The notes under the pieces: generated by a model
The model's input: only the letters and a program-made list of their open reading frames with translations
Told to the model about the DNA's origin: nothing
Database searches by the model: none
Translations under genes and position numbers: made by a program
Shown here: positions 1-9,776 of the stretch, in pieces
Layout of the letters: every line of letters begins with the position of its first letter
Numbering within the stretch: the first letter of the stretch is position 1
NCBI GenBank assembly: GCA_003162395.1
Contig: PMON01000044.1
Coordinates: forward strand, 1 to 61,101
Source: Acidimicrobiaceae bacterium
GTDB lineage: Bacteria > Actinomycetota > Acidimicrobiia > Acidimicrobiales > RAAP-2
Direction of reading: 5' to 3'
Length of the DNA: 61,101 nucleotides

Positions 1-1131
1 GTGTCGGTCATGCTCATGATCTGGTTCGAGCGCAAGGCCATCTCGGACATGCAGAGCCGGATCGGACCGCAGCGCTGGGGCCCCTTTGGCATCCTCCAGA
101 CGCTGGCTGACGGGATCAAGCTCTTCTTCAAGGAGGACCTCGTCCCGCGGGACTCGCACCGATTCGTCTACAAGCTCGCGCCGTACCTCGTGCTCGTCCC
201 CGCGCTCATCACGTTCTGCATCGTGCCGATCGGGGGCCTCGTGACCGTCGCCGGCCACCAGTTCTACCTCCAGGTGTCCGACCCGCCGATTGGCATCCTG
301 CTCCTGCTCGCGATGTCGGGCATCAGCGTCTACGGCGTCATCCTCGCGGGCTGGGGATCGGGCTCCAAGTACCCGCTCATGAGCTCGGTGCGCGCCAGCG
401 CCCAGATGATCTCCTACGAGGCCGTCCTTGGCCTGTCGACCGCGACGGTCGTGCTGGTCGCGGGCACGCTGTCGACGACCGGGATCGTCGACTCCCAGGG
501 CCATGGCATCTGGCACTGGAACGTGATCCGGCTCGGCGTGGTCCCCTTCGCGGTCTTCCTGATCGCGATCACCGCGGAGGTGAACCGCCCGCCGTTCGAC
601 ACGGTGGAGGCCGAGTCCGAGCTCGTGGGCGGCTTCCACACCGAGTACGCCTCGCTCCGGTTCGCGCTGTTCTTCCTCGCCGAGTTCATGAACACGATCA
701 CGATGTCGGCGATCATGGTCACGCTGTTCTTCGGGGGCCCGGGCGGCTGGCACCCGAACGTCGCGCACCTCAACTGGCTCTTCCCGATCATGTGGTTCGT
801 GCTCAAGACGACGATCTTCTGCTTCTGCTACGTCTGGGCCCGGGGTGCGCTGCCGCGCTTCCGCTACGACCAGCTCATGTCGCTCGGGTGGAAGCAATTG
901 ATCCCGATCTCCTTTGGGTGGCTGCTGCTCATCGCCGGCTTCCGGATCGGCGTCGCGTGGGGACTCGTCACCTCGGCCGTCGTGCTCGTGGGCGCGGTCC
1001 TCTTGGCCCGGGCGTTCCAGCTGGGCGACGCGCGCGTGCAGGGAAACGACGCCATCTTGGACCCGGTCGCCGAGCGCCCGGTGCCGCCGTGGGTGATCCG
1101 TCGACTCTCCGACGGGGAACAGACGCCGTGA
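1..1131 (+). CDS. nuoH: NADH-quinone oxidoreductase subunit H (5' end probably cut by window edge)
   Basis: Membrane subunit of proton-pumping complex I that joins the peripheral arm to the membrane arm and helps form the quinone chamber. The visible 376 codons open inside the first membrane segment, immediately before the ERK motif that in NuoH follows about 20-30 further residues. The GTG at base 1 is therefore probably internal, and the true start lies upstream of the window. Hallmarks are an FFKEDLVP loop, the EVNRPPFD acidic loop near residue 196 followed by a conserved ExELVGGFHTEY stretch, and about eight hydrophobic segments. The stop codon overlaps the nuoI GTG by four bases. The other nuo genes presumably precede it outside the window. 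Confidence 0.95.
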   Translation: MSVMLMIWFERKAISDMQSRIGPQRWGPFGILQTLADGIKLFFKEDLVPRDSHRFVYKLAPYLVLVPALITFCIVPIGGLVTVAGHQFYLQVSDPPIGILLLLAMSGISVYGVILAGWGSGSKYPLMSSVRASAQMISYEAVLGLSTATVVLVAGTLSTTGIVDSQGHGIWHWNVIRLGVVPFAVFLIAITAEVNRPPFDTVEAESELVGGFHTEYASLRFALFFLAEFMNTITMSAIMVTLFFGGPGGWHPNVAHLNWLFPIMWFVLKTTIFCFCYVWARGALPRFRYDQLMSLGWKQLIPISFGWLLLIAGFRIGVAWGLVTSAVVLVGAVLLARAFQLGDARVQGNDAILDPVAERPVPPWVIRRLSDGEQTP

Positions 1132-1907
1132 GCGACCGCACGCCTCGCGAGGACGAGGGCGCCGAGGTCCGCAGCGACGACGTCCAGCACGACGACGTCG
1201 AGCGCAAGGAGCTCGCCTTTTTCAAGGGCTTCTCGCTCACGATCCGGCACCTCGCGCGCCGCCGCGTGACGAGGAGCTATCCCGCCGTCAAGCGCCCCAA
1301 GCAGCCGCGCCAGCACGGCCGGCACGTGCTGAACCGCTACGAGGACGGCATGGAGAAGTGCATCGGCTGCGAGCTGTGCGCCGGTGTGTGCCCTGCGGAC
1401 TGCATCTACGTGCGCGGGCTCGACAACCCGCCGGACCATCCCGTGTCGCCCGGCGAACGGTATGGCTACGTCTACGAGATCAACTACCTTCGGTGCATCC
1501 ACTGCGACCTGTGCGTCGAGGCATGCCCGACCGAGGCGATCACCGAGACGAAGATGTTCGAGTTCTCCTTCACCAATCGCGCGGACGCCATCTACACCAA
1601 GCGCGAGCTCTTGGTCGACGACGACGGGCACCCGCAGCGACTCCCGTGGGAGGACTGGCGAGAGGGCGAGGACGAGCATACGTCGGGCTGGATGCGCGCC
1701 ACGTCGCCGTCGGGGGCTGCTGCGTTCGAGGGCGTCGTGCAGTGGTCCGGCGAGCTCGGCTACGGCGTGCGCCCGCCGGAGGGCGGCCAGTCCGACGCGC
1801 GCGACGACGAGGCGACCGGCACCCTCGCGGTGCGCGACGTGCTCGAGAACCACCTGTACGCGGGCGACCGCACCGTTCGGCGGCCGGGGCGCCGCGCGAA
1901 GGCGTGA
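1128..1907 (+). CDS. nuoI: NADH-quinone oxidoreductase subunit I, two [4Fe-4S] clusters
   Basis: Ferredoxin-like subunit of complex I carrying clusters N6a and N6b on the electron path to quinone. Two complete binding motifs are visible: C78-C81-C84-C88 followed by Pro, and C123-C126-C129-C133 followed by Pro. The GTG at 1128 overlaps the nuoH stop (GTGA) and gives 259 residues, longer than the usual 160-200. The excess is an acidic N-terminal 25 residues and a hydrophilic C-terminal tail of about 85 residues rich in Glu, Asp, Gly and Arg. The reading frame is open far upstream, but that part overlaps nuoH and has no family similarity, so this start is preferred. Confidence 0.95.
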   Translation: MSDRTPREDEGAEVRSDDVQHDDVERKELAFFKGFSLTIRHLARRRVTRSYPAVKRPKQPRQHGRHVLNRYEDGMEKCIGCELCAGVCPADCIYVRGLDNPPDHPVSPGERYGYVYEINYLRCIHCDLCVEACPTEAITETKMFEFSFTNRADAIYTKRELLVDDDGHPQRLPWEDWREGEDEHTSGWMRATSPSGAAAFEGVVQWSGELGYGVRPPEGGQSDARDDEATGTLAVRDVLENHLYAGDRTVRRPGRRAKA

Positions 1908-2509
1908 CGGGCGTGCTCGCGACCGCCCGGACGGTCCCTGACGTCCTTGTCTTCATCGCGTCGGCAGCGATCATCCTCGGCGGCGCCGTCGGCGTCGTGG
2001 CGTCCAAGAACCCGGTCCACTCGGCGCTGAACCTGATCGCGACGCTCATCGGGATCGCGCTCGCGTTCGTGGAGCAAGAGGCGAACTTCCTCGCCGCGGT
2101 CCAGATCATCGTCTACGCGGGCGCGATCGTCATCCTCTTCCTGTTCGTCATCATGTTCTTGGGGGTCGACCGCAACGAGTCGATCCGGCTCGAGCCGCTC
2201 GCGGGCCAGCGCCCGCTCGCCGTCGGCGCCGTCGCCGTCGTCACGGGCGGCCTCATCGCGCTGATGGCGGCCGGCGGGTGGTACTCGGGGGCCACGACCG
2301 TGATCGCCCCGACGGACCCGTCCAACGACGTGGGCGCCCTCGGCAAGGTGATCTTCACGACCTATCTCTTCGCCTTCGAGGCGACTGCGCTCCTGCTCAT
2401 CATCGCGGTCGTGGGTGCGGTGCTGCTGGCGCGCCGCCCGCCCGCCTCGCTCGACGCGGCGCAGCGTGCCGACGATCGCGACGTCGCGGTGGGCGAGGAG
2501 CTGACGTGA
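1904..2509 (+). CDS. nuoJ: NADH-quinone oxidoreductase subunit J
   Basis: Small hydrophobic subunit of the complex I membrane arm. The product of 201 residues has five hydrophobic segments and the typical sequence around NPVHSALNL and [18 protein letters not shown], where a conserved pi-bulge helix lies. The GTG at 1904 overlaps the nuoI stop by four bases; a second GTG nine bases further on would also work. The hydrophilic tail after the last membrane segment is short and acidic. It sits in the standard I-J-K order. Confidence 0.94.
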   Translation: MTGVLATARTVPDVLVFIASAAIILGGAVGVVASKNPVHSALNLIATLIGIALAFVEQEANFLAAVQIIVYAGAIVILFLFVIMFLGVDRNESIRLEPLAGQRPLAVGAVAVVTGGLIALMAAGGWYSGATTVIAPTDPSNDVGALGKVIFTTYLFAFEATALLLIIAVVGAVLLARRPPASLDAAQRADDRDVAVGEELT

Positions 2510-2811
2510 CGATCCCGGCGGCGTGGTACCTCATCGTCTCGGCCCTCCTCTTCGGGATCGGCGCGACCGGCGTGCTCGTCCGGCGCAACGCGCTCGTCAT
2601 GTTCATGTGCATCGAGCTCATGCTCAACGCCGCGAACCTCGCACTCGTGACGTTCGCGCGCGTCCTCCACGACGTCGGCGGCCAGGCGACCGTGTTCTTC
2701 GTGCTCGTCGTCGCGGCGGCCGAGGTGACCGTAGGCCTCGGGATCGTCGTCGCGATCTTCCGGACGCGCCACAGCGCGGTCGTCGACGATCTCCACGAGC
2801 TGCAGGGCTGA
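2506..2811 (+). CDS. nuoK: NADH-quinone oxidoreductase subunit K
   Basis: Three-helix subunit of the complex I membrane arm, 101 residues, the usual family size. It contains the conserved glutamate segment [12 protein letters not shown] and a second membrane Glu in [13 protein letters not shown]; both are part of the proton-translocation path in this family. The GTG start overlaps the nuoJ stop (GTGA). The stop is one base before the nuoL ATG. Confidence 0.95.
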   Translation: MTIPAAWYLIVSALLFGIGATGVLVRRNALVMFMCIELMLNAANLALVTFARVLHDVGGQATVFFVLVVAAAEVTVGLGIVVAIFRTRHSAVVDDLHELQG

Positions 2812-2812
2812 G

Positions 2813-4675
2813 ATGGTCTACGCCGCCCCCTGGATGCTCGCGTGCGCCCTCGGTGGGTTCGTGGTGCTCCTCGCGTTCGGCCGCCGGCTCGGCGAGCCCG
2901 TCGCCGGCTGGGTCGCCACCGCGGCGATCGCCGCGGCGTTCGTCGTCGCGGTCGTCACCTGGATCGGGCTGCTCGGGCACAACAACCGCGAGATCACCGA
3001 GACCCTCTTTGGCTGGCTGCCCATTGGGTCCTACCAGGTCAAAGTCGCGCTCCTGATCGACCCGCTGTCGGTCACCATGTGCCTGTTCGTCACCGGCGTG
3101 TCCGCGCTCATCCACCTGTACTCGGTCGCCTACATGCACAAGGAGCGCGATTTCACGAAGTTCTTCGTCTACCTCAACTTCTTCGTGTTCTCGATGCTGC
3201 TGCTGGTGCTGGCCGACAACCTCTTGGTCACCTTCGTCGGCTGGGAGGGCGTCGGCGTGTGCTCGTACTGGCTCGTCGCGTTCTACTTCGACCGTGACAG
3301 CGCCGCGTCGGCAGGCAAGAAGGCCTTCATCTACAACCGCGTCGGCGACGTCGGGATGCTCGTCGCGATGTTCGTGCTCTTCACCCACCTCCACACGCTC
3401 ACCTACCTCGGGATCGCGACTGGCGCGGCGACGTTGACCGGGACCCAGGTGACCCTCGTCGTGATCGCGCTGCTCTTCGCCGCGGCCGGCAAGTCCGCAC
3501 AGATCCCGCTGTTCAACTGGCTCCCCGACGCCATGGAGGGCCCGACGCCCGTGTCGGCGCTCATCCACGCCGCGACGATGGTGACCGCGGGGGTGTACCT
3601 GCTCTGCCGCATGAGCCACCTGCTCGTGCTCACTTCGTCGGGACGCGCCACGATCGCGGTGGTCGGCGCGGCAACGGCGTTCGTCGCCGCCACGATCGCG
3701 ACGTCGCAGTCGGACATCAAACGGGTCCTCGCGTTCTCGACGGTCTCCCAGATCGGGTTCATGGTGCTCGCCGTCGGCTCGGGCGCCTACGCCGCGGCCA
3801 TCTTCCTCATGGTGGCCCACGCCTTCTTCAAGGGCCTCTTGTTCCTCGGCGCGGGCTCAGTCATCCACGGGCTCGACGGCGAACAAGAGCTGAGCCGGAT
3901 GGGCGGGCTGCGCACCGTCATGGCCTGGACGTTCGCCACGTTCCTCGTCGGCTGGCTCGCGATCGCCGGGGTCCCGCCGTTCTCGGGCTTCTTCTCGAAG
4001 GGCGACGTGCTGAAGGGCGCGTGGGCGTACTCCAAGCCGCTGTGGGCGATCGGGCTCGTCGCGGCCCTTCTCACCGCGTACTACATGACGCGCCTCTTCG
4101 TGCTCGCCTTCACCGGCGACCCGCGCTTTGTGCGGGCCGCGGGCGGGCGTCGCGCCCTCGCGCCGCCGCACGAGTCGCCCTGGGTCATGCGCCTCCCGCT
4201 CGTCGTGCTCGCCGTGTGCGCCGCGGTCGCGGGCGCCTTGGGCCCCGCGCTCGACCGGTTCTTGTCCCCGGTGTTCGCGAGCACGCACCTCGCCCCCCTG
4301 TCGAGCGCGTCGGATGACACGCTCATCGCGATCGACGGCGTCGTGGCCGTCGCCGGCCTTGCGATCGCGTGGTGGCTGTGGCGTGGCCGCGTGGAGCGCC
4401 CCGCGCTCACCCCGCGGTTCCTCGCCAACGTCTGGTACTGGGACGACGCCTACGACGCGGTGCTCGGCCGGCCCGCTGCGCGCGCCGCCAGGGCCTCCGC
4501 CGAGATGGTCGACCCCCTCGTGATCGACGGCGCCGTGCTCGGCGTCGCCGCGGTCGCCCGTCGTGGCGCCCGCCAGCTCCGGGGGCTCCAGAACGGCTAC
4601 GTGCGCAGCTACGCGCTCCTCTTCGCCGTCGGCACGGCATTGCTGGTCGCCTACCTGCTCGCAAGGACCTTCTGA
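2813..4675 (+). CDS. nuoL: NADH-quinone oxidoreductase subunit L (antiporter-like)
   Basis: Largest antiporter-like pump subunit, at the far end of the complex I membrane arm. The 620 residues match the family. Visible hallmarks are the WEGVGVCSYWLV helix with the key Glu at residue 145, the broken-helix Lys at 227 in AGKSAQIPLFNWLPDAM, and the following PTPVSALIHAATMV segment. The last 100 residues include the region expected to form the long lateral helix and the terminal membrane segment. The ATG lies one base after the nuoK stop. Confidence 0.96.
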   Translation: MVYAAPWMLACALGGFVVLLAFGRRLGEPVAGWVATAAIAAAFVVAVVTWIGLLGHNNREITETLFGWLPIGSYQVKVALLIDPLSVTMCLFVTGVSALIHLYSVAYMHKERDFTKFFVYLNFFVFSMLLLVLADNLLVTFVGWEGVGVCSYWLVAFYFDRDSAASAGKKAFIYNRVGDVGMLVAMFVLFTHLHTLTYLGIATGAATLTGTQVTLVVIALLFAAAGKSAQIPLFNWLPDAMEGPTPVSALIHAATMVTAGVYLLCRMSHLLVLTSSGRATIAVVGAATAFVAATIATSQSDIKRVLAFSTVSQIGFMVLAVGSGAYAAAIFLMVAHAFFKGLLFLGAGSVIHGLDGEQELSRMGGLRTVMAWTFATFLVGWLAIAGVPPFSGFFSKGDVLKGAWAYSKPLWAIGLVAALLTAYYMTRLFVLAFTGDPRFVRAAGGRRALAPPHESPWVMRLPLVVLAVCAAVAGALGPALDRFLSPVFASTHLAPLSSASDDTLIAIDGVVAVAGLAIAWWLWRGRVERPALTPRFLANVWYWDDAYDAVLGRPAARAARASAEMVDPLVIDGAVLGVAAVARRGARQLRGLQNGYVRSYALLFAVGTALLVAYLLARTF

Positions 4676-4677
4676 TC

Positions 4678-6195
4678 GTGCAGTCCTCCGCGCTCCTCGT
4701 CACACTCGTCGTCCTGCCTGCCGTGGGTGCAGCCGTGCTCGCCTTGGTGCCCCGGCTCGAGGGGCGTGTGGCCACGACGCTGGGGGCGACCATCGCGGTC
4801 GCCGAACTCGTCGGCGCGGCCCTGCTCGCGATCGGCTACCACCCCAACGGCGCGGTGTACCAGGATGCCTCGACACAGGTGCTCGCCGCGCCGTTCGGGC
4901 TGTTCTGGCGCGCGGGGGTCGACGGGATCTCACTGCTCCTCATCGTGCTCACCGCGATCGTGGTGCCGATCGCGATCCTCGGCGCGCCCGCGCGCCACCG
5001 CACGCGCGCCTCGATCTCGTGGTTGCTGCTCTTGGAGGCAGCGACCGTCGGCAGCTTCGCGAGCCTCGACGTGCTCTTGTTCTTCCTGTTCTTCGAGCTC
5101 ACCCTCGTGCCCGCCTACTTCTCGATCGCGGGCTGGGGCGACCAGCGGCGGGGCCCCGCCGCGGCGATGAAGTTCTTCGTCTACACGCTCGTCGGCTCGG
5201 CGTTCCTCTTCGTCGGCATCCTCGTCGTCGCGTTCCTGCACCAGTCCCAGTCCGGCGGCGCCCTCACGTTCTCGTTGACCGCGCTGTCGTCCACGCACCT
5301 CAGCGGCACCACGGGCGTGCTCTTGGTCCTCGCGTTCACCGCGGCGTTCGCGGTCAAGTCCCCGCTATTCCCGTTCCACACCTGGTCGCCGGACGCCTAC
5401 TCCGAGGCGCCCGTGTCCGGCTCTGTGGTGCTCGCCGCGCTGCTCGCCAAGCTCGGCACCTACGGGATCGTGCGATTCGACATCACGTTGTTCCCGCACG
5501 CCCTCGTCACCGTCGGGCCCTGGCTGTTCGCGCTCGCGATCGCCTCGATCCTCTACGGCGCGGTCGTCGCGGGCGGCTCGAGCGACCTGAAGCGACTGCT
5601 CGCGTACTCTTCGCTCGCCCAGATGGGCTTCATCGTCCTCGGGATCGTGTCGCTCAACCAGGCGGGCGTCTCGGGCGCGGTGCTCCTCATGTTCAACCAC
5701 GGGGTCGTGACCGCCGCGCTCTTCTTGCTGGTCGGCTTCCTCGCCAAGCGCACCGGGTCGTCGCTCGTGACCGGGGTCCGGGGCATCCAGGGCCCCGCGC
5801 CGATCCTCGCCGCGTGCTTCACCGTCGCGATGCTCGCCTCGATCGGACTGCCCGGGCTCAACGGGTTCGTGAGCGAGTTCCTGGTACTCATCGGGTTCTT
5901 CGGGGCTGAGGGGTGGTGGGCGGTCATCCCGACGCTCGGGGTGGTCGCCGCCGCGATCTACCTCCTGTGGGCCTACCAGCAGGTCTTCCAGGGCGAGCTC
6001 GTCACCCCCGCGGGCACGTCGATCAGCGACCTCGACTGGCGCGAGCGCTCCCTGCTCGCGCCGCTGCTCGCGATCATGGTGGTGCTCGGCGTGTACCCGA
6101 AGCTCGTCTTGGACCGGATCGGGCCCTCGGTCGTGCACCTCTTGGCGCACCTGCACGCCGTGGGGCTCAGCTCGACAGCGATTGGGCCGCGATGA
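4678..6195 (+). CDS. nuoM: NADH-quinone oxidoreductase subunit M (antiporter-like)
   Basis: Antiporter-like pump subunit of complex I, 505 residues, with about 14 membrane segments. The key Glu is at residue 140 in FFELTLVPAYF and the pump Lys at 227 in AVKSPLFPFHTWSPDAYSEA. The GTG at 4678 lies two bases after the nuoL stop. The frame is open further upstream, but that part overlaps nuoL and is Arg/Pro-rich shadow sequence, so the GTG is chosen. The end overlaps nuoN by four bases (ATGA). Confidence 0.95.
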   Translation: MQSSALLVTLVVLPAVGAAVLALVPRLEGRVATTLGATIAVAELVGAALLAIGYHPNGAVYQDASTQVLAAPFGLFWRAGVDGISLLLIVLTAIVVPIAILGAPARHRTRASISWLLLLEAATVGSFASLDVLLFFLFFELTLVPAYFSIAGWGDQRRGPAAAMKFFVYTLVGSAFLFVGILVVAFLHQSQSGGALTFSLTALSSTHLSGTTGVLLVLAFTAAFAVKSPLFPFHTWSPDAYSEAPVSGSVVLAALLAKLGTYGIVRFDITLFPHALVTVGPWLFALAIASILYGAVVAGGSSDLKRLLAYSSLAQMGFIVLGIVSLNQAGVSGAVLLMFNHGVVTAALFLLVGFLAKRTGSSLVTGVRGIQGPAPILAACFTVAMLASIGLPGLNGFVSEFLVLIGFFGAEGWWAVIPTLGVVAAAIYLLWAYQQVFQGELVTPAGTSISDLDWRERSLLAPLLAIMVVLGVYPKLVLDRIGPSVVHLLAHLHAVGLSSTAIGPR

Positions 6196-7814
6196 ACACC
6201 GTCGCGATGCCCTCGGTCCACTACCTCGTAATCCTGCCCGAGATCATCCTCACCGTCGCGGCCGTCGGGCTGCTCATCGCGAGCTCGCTCGTGCCAGGGC
6301 GGCTGCGCAGCTCGGTCGGCACCGGCGTCACCGTGATCGCGAGCGCGTGCGTCGTCGTCGACTGCGTCTTCCAGTGGGTGGACATCTCGCGGCACGGGCC
6401 GTCGACGACCATGGCCCACGTCATCATCGAGGACGGGTTCTCGGTCGTGGCGATCTCGGTGCTCGCCGTGTCGCTCGGGCTCTCGGCCCTCGTGGCCGAC
6501 GGCTGGCTCTGCCGGGAGAGGATCGAGGGCGTCGAGCTGCACGTGCTCGTGCTCGCGTCGGCCGCCGGGGCGATCATGATGGCCCAGGCCAACGACCTCG
6601 TCGTCATCTTCCTCGGGCTCGAGATCATGTCGATCGGGCTCTACGTGCTCGCCGCCTTCGACCGCCGCTCGGCGCGCTCGGGCGAGGCGGCCATGAAGTA
6701 CTTCCTCCTGGGCGGGTTCTCGTCAGCGATCTTCGTCTACGGGATCGCCCTCGTCTACGGCGCGACGGGGACGACCCAGCTCGGCCAGCTCGCCGGCTTC
6801 CTCTCGGCCAACGTGCTGCGCAGCCAGGGGCTCTTGCTGGCGGGGACCGCGCTCTTGCTCGTCGGGTTCGCCTTCAAGGTCGCCGCGGTGCCGTTCCACG
6901 TGTGGTCGCCCGACGTCTACGAGGGCTCGCCAACGCCCATCGTCGGCTTCATGGCCGCCATCGTGAAGGTGGGCGCGTTCGCCGCGGTGCTCCGCGTGCT
7001 CGCCTCGGGGCTGTTCACCCAGCAAGACGGGTGGCGCCCCATGGTCTTCGCGCTCGCCGCCCTCTCCATGCTCGTGGGCGCGGGGATGGCGACCGTGCAG
7101 CGCAACGTGAAGCGCATGCTCGCCTACTCGTCGATCAGCCACGCGGGCTTCGTGCTGCTGGCCCTGTGGGCCGCGTCGCCGCGCGGCACAGCCGCGGCCC
7201 TGTACTACCTCGCGACCTACGCGCTGTTGGTCGTCGGCTCCTTCGCCGTCGTGACCGTCGTCTCTGCGGACGGCCACGAGGACCTCACGAGCTACCGAGG
7301 CCTCGCAAGGCGTCGTCCGCTGCTCGCGTGCTCGTTCACCGTGCTCCTGGTCGCCCAGGCAGGCGTGCCGTTCACGACGGGGTTCTTGGCCAAGCTGGGC
7401 GTGATCGAGTCCGCCGTCGAGCACCTCGGCTGGCCCGGGGTGGCGCTCGGGGTGATCGCGATGGTCGCCACGGCGGTCTCGGGCTACTTCTACCTGCGCG
7501 TCGTCGTCCTCACCTACGCCGCGCCGCTCGACGCCAGCCCCGCTGCCGCGACGGCCTCGACGCTCGCGACCTCACGCCCCCGCGCTCGGCTCGCCGCGCT
7601 CGGCTCGGGGATCTTGGTCGAAGACACCCGTGACGGCGAGCTCGTGGACCACGCCGAGGTGTACGGCGCGGCCCCCGCGAACGGCGAGACGGCGGTCCCG
7701 CTCGCCACCGCGGTCGCGATCGCGGTGTGCGTGGTGCCGACGGTGGTCCTCGGCGTGTGGGCGGGGCCGCTCGTCGAGCTCACGACGCGCGCCACCATGC
7801 TCTTCCACCCGTGA
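6192..7814 (+). CDS. nuoN: NADH-quinone oxidoreductase subunit N (antiporter-like)
   Basis: Third antiporter-like subunit of the complex I membrane arm, 540 residues. The key Glu is residue 144 in FLGLEIMSIGLYVLAAF and the pump Lys is 229 in GFAFKVAAVPFHVWSPDVYEG. A hydrophilic stretch at about residues 440-500, rich in Ala, Thr and Arg, interrupts the last membrane segments and is longer than in many homologues. The ATG overlaps the nuoM stop. The stop codon overlaps the GTG of the next gene, an ATP-grasp protein, so that gene is probably translated with the complex I operon. Confidence 0.95.
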   Translation: MNTVAMPSVHYLVILPEIILTVAAVGLLIASSLVPGRLRSSVGTGVTVIASACVVVDCVFQWVDISRHGPSTTMAHVIIEDGFSVVAISVLAVSLGLSALVADGWLCRERIEGVELHVLVLASAAGAIMMAQANDLVVIFLGLEIMSIGLYVLAAFDRRSARSGEAAMKYFLLGGFSSAIFVYGIALVYGATGTTQLGQLAGFLSANVLRSQGLLLAGTALLLVGFAFKVAAVPFHVWSPDVYEGSPTPIVGFMAAIVKVGAFAAVLRVLASGLFTQQDGWRPMVFALAALSMLVGAGMATVQRNVKRMLAYSSISHAGFVLLALWAASPRGTAAALYYLATYALLVVGSFAVVTVVSADGHEDLTSYRGLARRRPLLACSFTVLLVAQAGVPFTTGFLAKLGVIESAVEHLGWPGVALGVIAMVATAVSGYFYLRVVVLTYAAPLDASPAAATASTLATSRPRARLAALGSGILVEDTRDGELVDHAEVYGAAPANGETAVPLATAVAIAVCVVPTVVLGVWAGPLVELTTRATMLFHP

Positions 7815-8650
7815 TTGACGTCGCGATCGCCACGAACCGGCTCACCGAGGACCCCGACGAGCCGACGCTCACCGAGGCCCTGGCGCGAGCGGGCGTGCGC
7901 GCGGTGCTCGCAGCGTGGGACGACGAGCACGTCGACTGGTCGAGCTTCGCCGCCACCGTCATCCGCTCCACGTGGGACTACCCGCTGCACTACGACGAGT
8001 TCGTGGCATGGGCGCGCTCCGTCGAGCACCTCGTCAACCCTGGCGACGTCGTCGTGTGGAACACGGACAAGCGGTACCTGGACGACCTCGCCGCACGCGG
8101 GGTGCCGACGATCGAGACCACCTACGCGCCGCGCGGCGCCGACGCCTCGTTCCCCGACGGCGACTTCGTCGTCAAGCCCACGGTCGGCGGCGGCTCGCGC
8201 GGCGCCAAGCGCTTCTCGTCACGTGACGCCGACGCGGCCCGGGCGCACGTGGACGCACTGGCCGCACAGGGGTGCCTCGCGATGGTCCAGCCCTACGTGG
8301 GCACGGTCGCGACGTTCGGGGAGACCGACGTCGTCGTGATCGATGGCGAGGTGAGCCACGCGGTCCGCAAGCACGCGCCGATCAACCTCGAGGTGACCGA
8401 CACGCCCTCGGGGCCGGTCAGCGTGCAGCGCGTCGAGCCGAGCAGCGCGGAGCGCGCCGTGGCTGCCGCGACGCTCGCCGCGGTGCCGTTCGCGTCACCG
8501 CTGTGCTTCGCGCGTGTCGACCTCGTCGCGACCGCGAGTGGCCCGACCGTGATCGAGGTCGAGCTCGTCGAGCCGTTCTTGTTCCTCGACCACGGCGACG
8601 CGGCGGCGGACCGGCTCGCCCGGGCGATCGCTCGCCGCGCGGCGCGCTGA
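7811..8650 (+). CDS. ATP-grasp domain enzyme (RimK/glutathione-synthetase-like ligase)
   Basis: Predicted carboxylate-amine ligase of 279 residues; the substrate is unknown. ATP-grasp hallmarks are NTDKRYLDDLAARGVP (residues 78-93), the nucleotide-binding FVVKPTVGGGSRGAK (about 119-133), a central QPYV segment, and the metal-binding acidic patch in CFARVDLV and VIEVELVEP near the end. The GTG overlaps the nuoN stop by four bases (GTGA). Nothing in complex I biology requires such an enzyme, so the coupling is unexplained. Related stand-alone proteins are often annotated as glutathione synthetase-like or cycloserine DcsG-like; I cannot decide between them. Confidence 0.8.
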   Translation: MIDVAIATNRLTEDPDEPTLTEALARAGVRAVLAAWDDEHVDWSSFAATVIRSTWDYPLHYDEFVAWARSVEHLVNPGDVVVWNTDKRYLDDLAARGVPTIETTYAPRGADASFPDGDFVVKPTVGGGSRGAKRFSSRDADAARAHVDALAAQGCLAMVQPYVGTVATFGETDVVVIDGEVSHAVRKHAPINLEVTDTPSGPVSVQRVEPSSAERAVAAATLAAVPFASPLCFARVDLVATASGPTVIEVELVEPFLFLDHGDAAADRLARAIARRAAR

Positions 8651-8747
8651 CCGCGGCGAGCTCGCAGCGCGGTGCGCGGGGCGCGGTACCGTGGCGGTGC
8701 CCGCAGACGCCGGGCACGCGGGCGATGCCGCGGTGCGACGGGGGTCG

Positions 8748-9719
8748 ATGATGGACAGCTTTGCGGGCAGGATTGCCGTGGTCACGGGCGGCGGCACGGG
8801 CATGGGTCGAGAGCTCGTGCGCCAGCTCGCCGCCGAGGGGTGCAGCGTCGCGGCGTGCGACGTGTCCGCCGATGCGCTCGGCGAGACCGCGGCGCTCGCA
8901 CGAGATGCCGCGCCGACCGGCACCAACGTCGTGACGTTCCTCGCCGACGTGTCCAAGGAGTCCGACCTCGTCGCGTTCCGTGCGGCCGTCGAGCGTGAGC
9001 TCGCCACGGACCACGTGCACCTCGTCTTCAACAACGCTGGCATCGCGGGCGGCGGCTCGTTCGTGCTCGACGACCGCGAGCAGTGGGAGAAGGTCTTCAA
9101 CGTCGACTTCTTCGGCGTCTACTACTCGACGAGGACGTTCCTTCCCATGCTGATGGCTGCCGACGAGGGCCACCTCGTGAACACGAGCAGCGTGAACGGC
9201 CTGTGGGCCTCGATCGGGCCGAACTCGCCGCACACCTCCTACAGCGCGGCGAAGTTCGCGGTGCGCGGCTTCACTGAGGCGCTCATGTGCGACTTTCGGC
9301 TCAACGCCCCGCACCTGCGAGCCTCGGTCGTCATGCCGGGCCACATCGGGACCTCGATCGTGCTCAACTCCGCCGCCGCGCACGGACAGGACGCCGAGCA
9401 CCTGACCGCAGAGGACCTCGCACGAGCCCGCGTGCAGCTGGCCGCCTTCGGCACGCCCGTCGACGGGGTCTCCGACGAGGACCTCCGCAAGGGAATGCAG
9501 GCCTTCGGGGAGCTCTTCCGCGACGCCGCGCCGATGACCGCGGCGCAGGCCGCGACGGTCATCTTGGACGGCGTCCGCGCCCAGCGCTGGCGGATCCTCG
9601 TCGGCCAGGACGCGAAGGACCTCGACGAGATGGTGCGCGCGGACCCCGAGGGCGCCTACGACCCGGCGTTCTTCGAGGCGCTGGCCGCCAAGGGCCATTT
9701 CGGCGGCTTTGGGGTGTGA
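8748..9719 (+). CDS. Short-chain dehydrogenase/reductase (SDR)
   Basis: NAD(P)-dependent oxidoreductase of 323 residues with the classical SDR signature. The cofactor motif TGGGTGMG is near residue 14, NNAGIAGGG near 97, the catalytic Ser is in NTSSVNG and the YxxxK pair in YSAAKFAV. Two adjacent ATGs (8748 and 8751) are possible; the G-rich ribosome-binding site at about 8740-8744 favours the second. Length and the C-terminal extension fit class C-like SDRs of actinobacteria that act on alcohols or lipids. Substrate unknown. It is monocistronic, between the nuo series and the dipZ-like gene. Confidence 0.85.
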   Translation: MMDSFAGRIAVVTGGGTGMGRELVRQLAAEGCSVAACDVSADALGETAALARDAAPTGTNVVTFLADVSKESDLVAFRAAVERELATDHVHLVFNNAGIAGGGSFVLDDREQWEKVFNVDFFGVYYSTRTFLPMLMAADEGHLVNTSSVNGLWASIGPNSPHTSYSAAKFAVRGFTEALMCDFRLNAPHLRASVVMPGHIGTSIVLNSAAAHGQDAEHLTAEDLARARVQLAAFGTPVDGVSDEDLRKGMQAFGELFRDAAPMTAAQAATVILDGVRAQRWRILVGQDAKDLDEMVRADPEGAYDPAFFEALAAKGHFGGFGV

Positions 9720-9776
9720 GATCGGCACGGTCGCCGCTGTAACGCCAGTCCGGGGCGGTGGGACTGAACCTCGACC

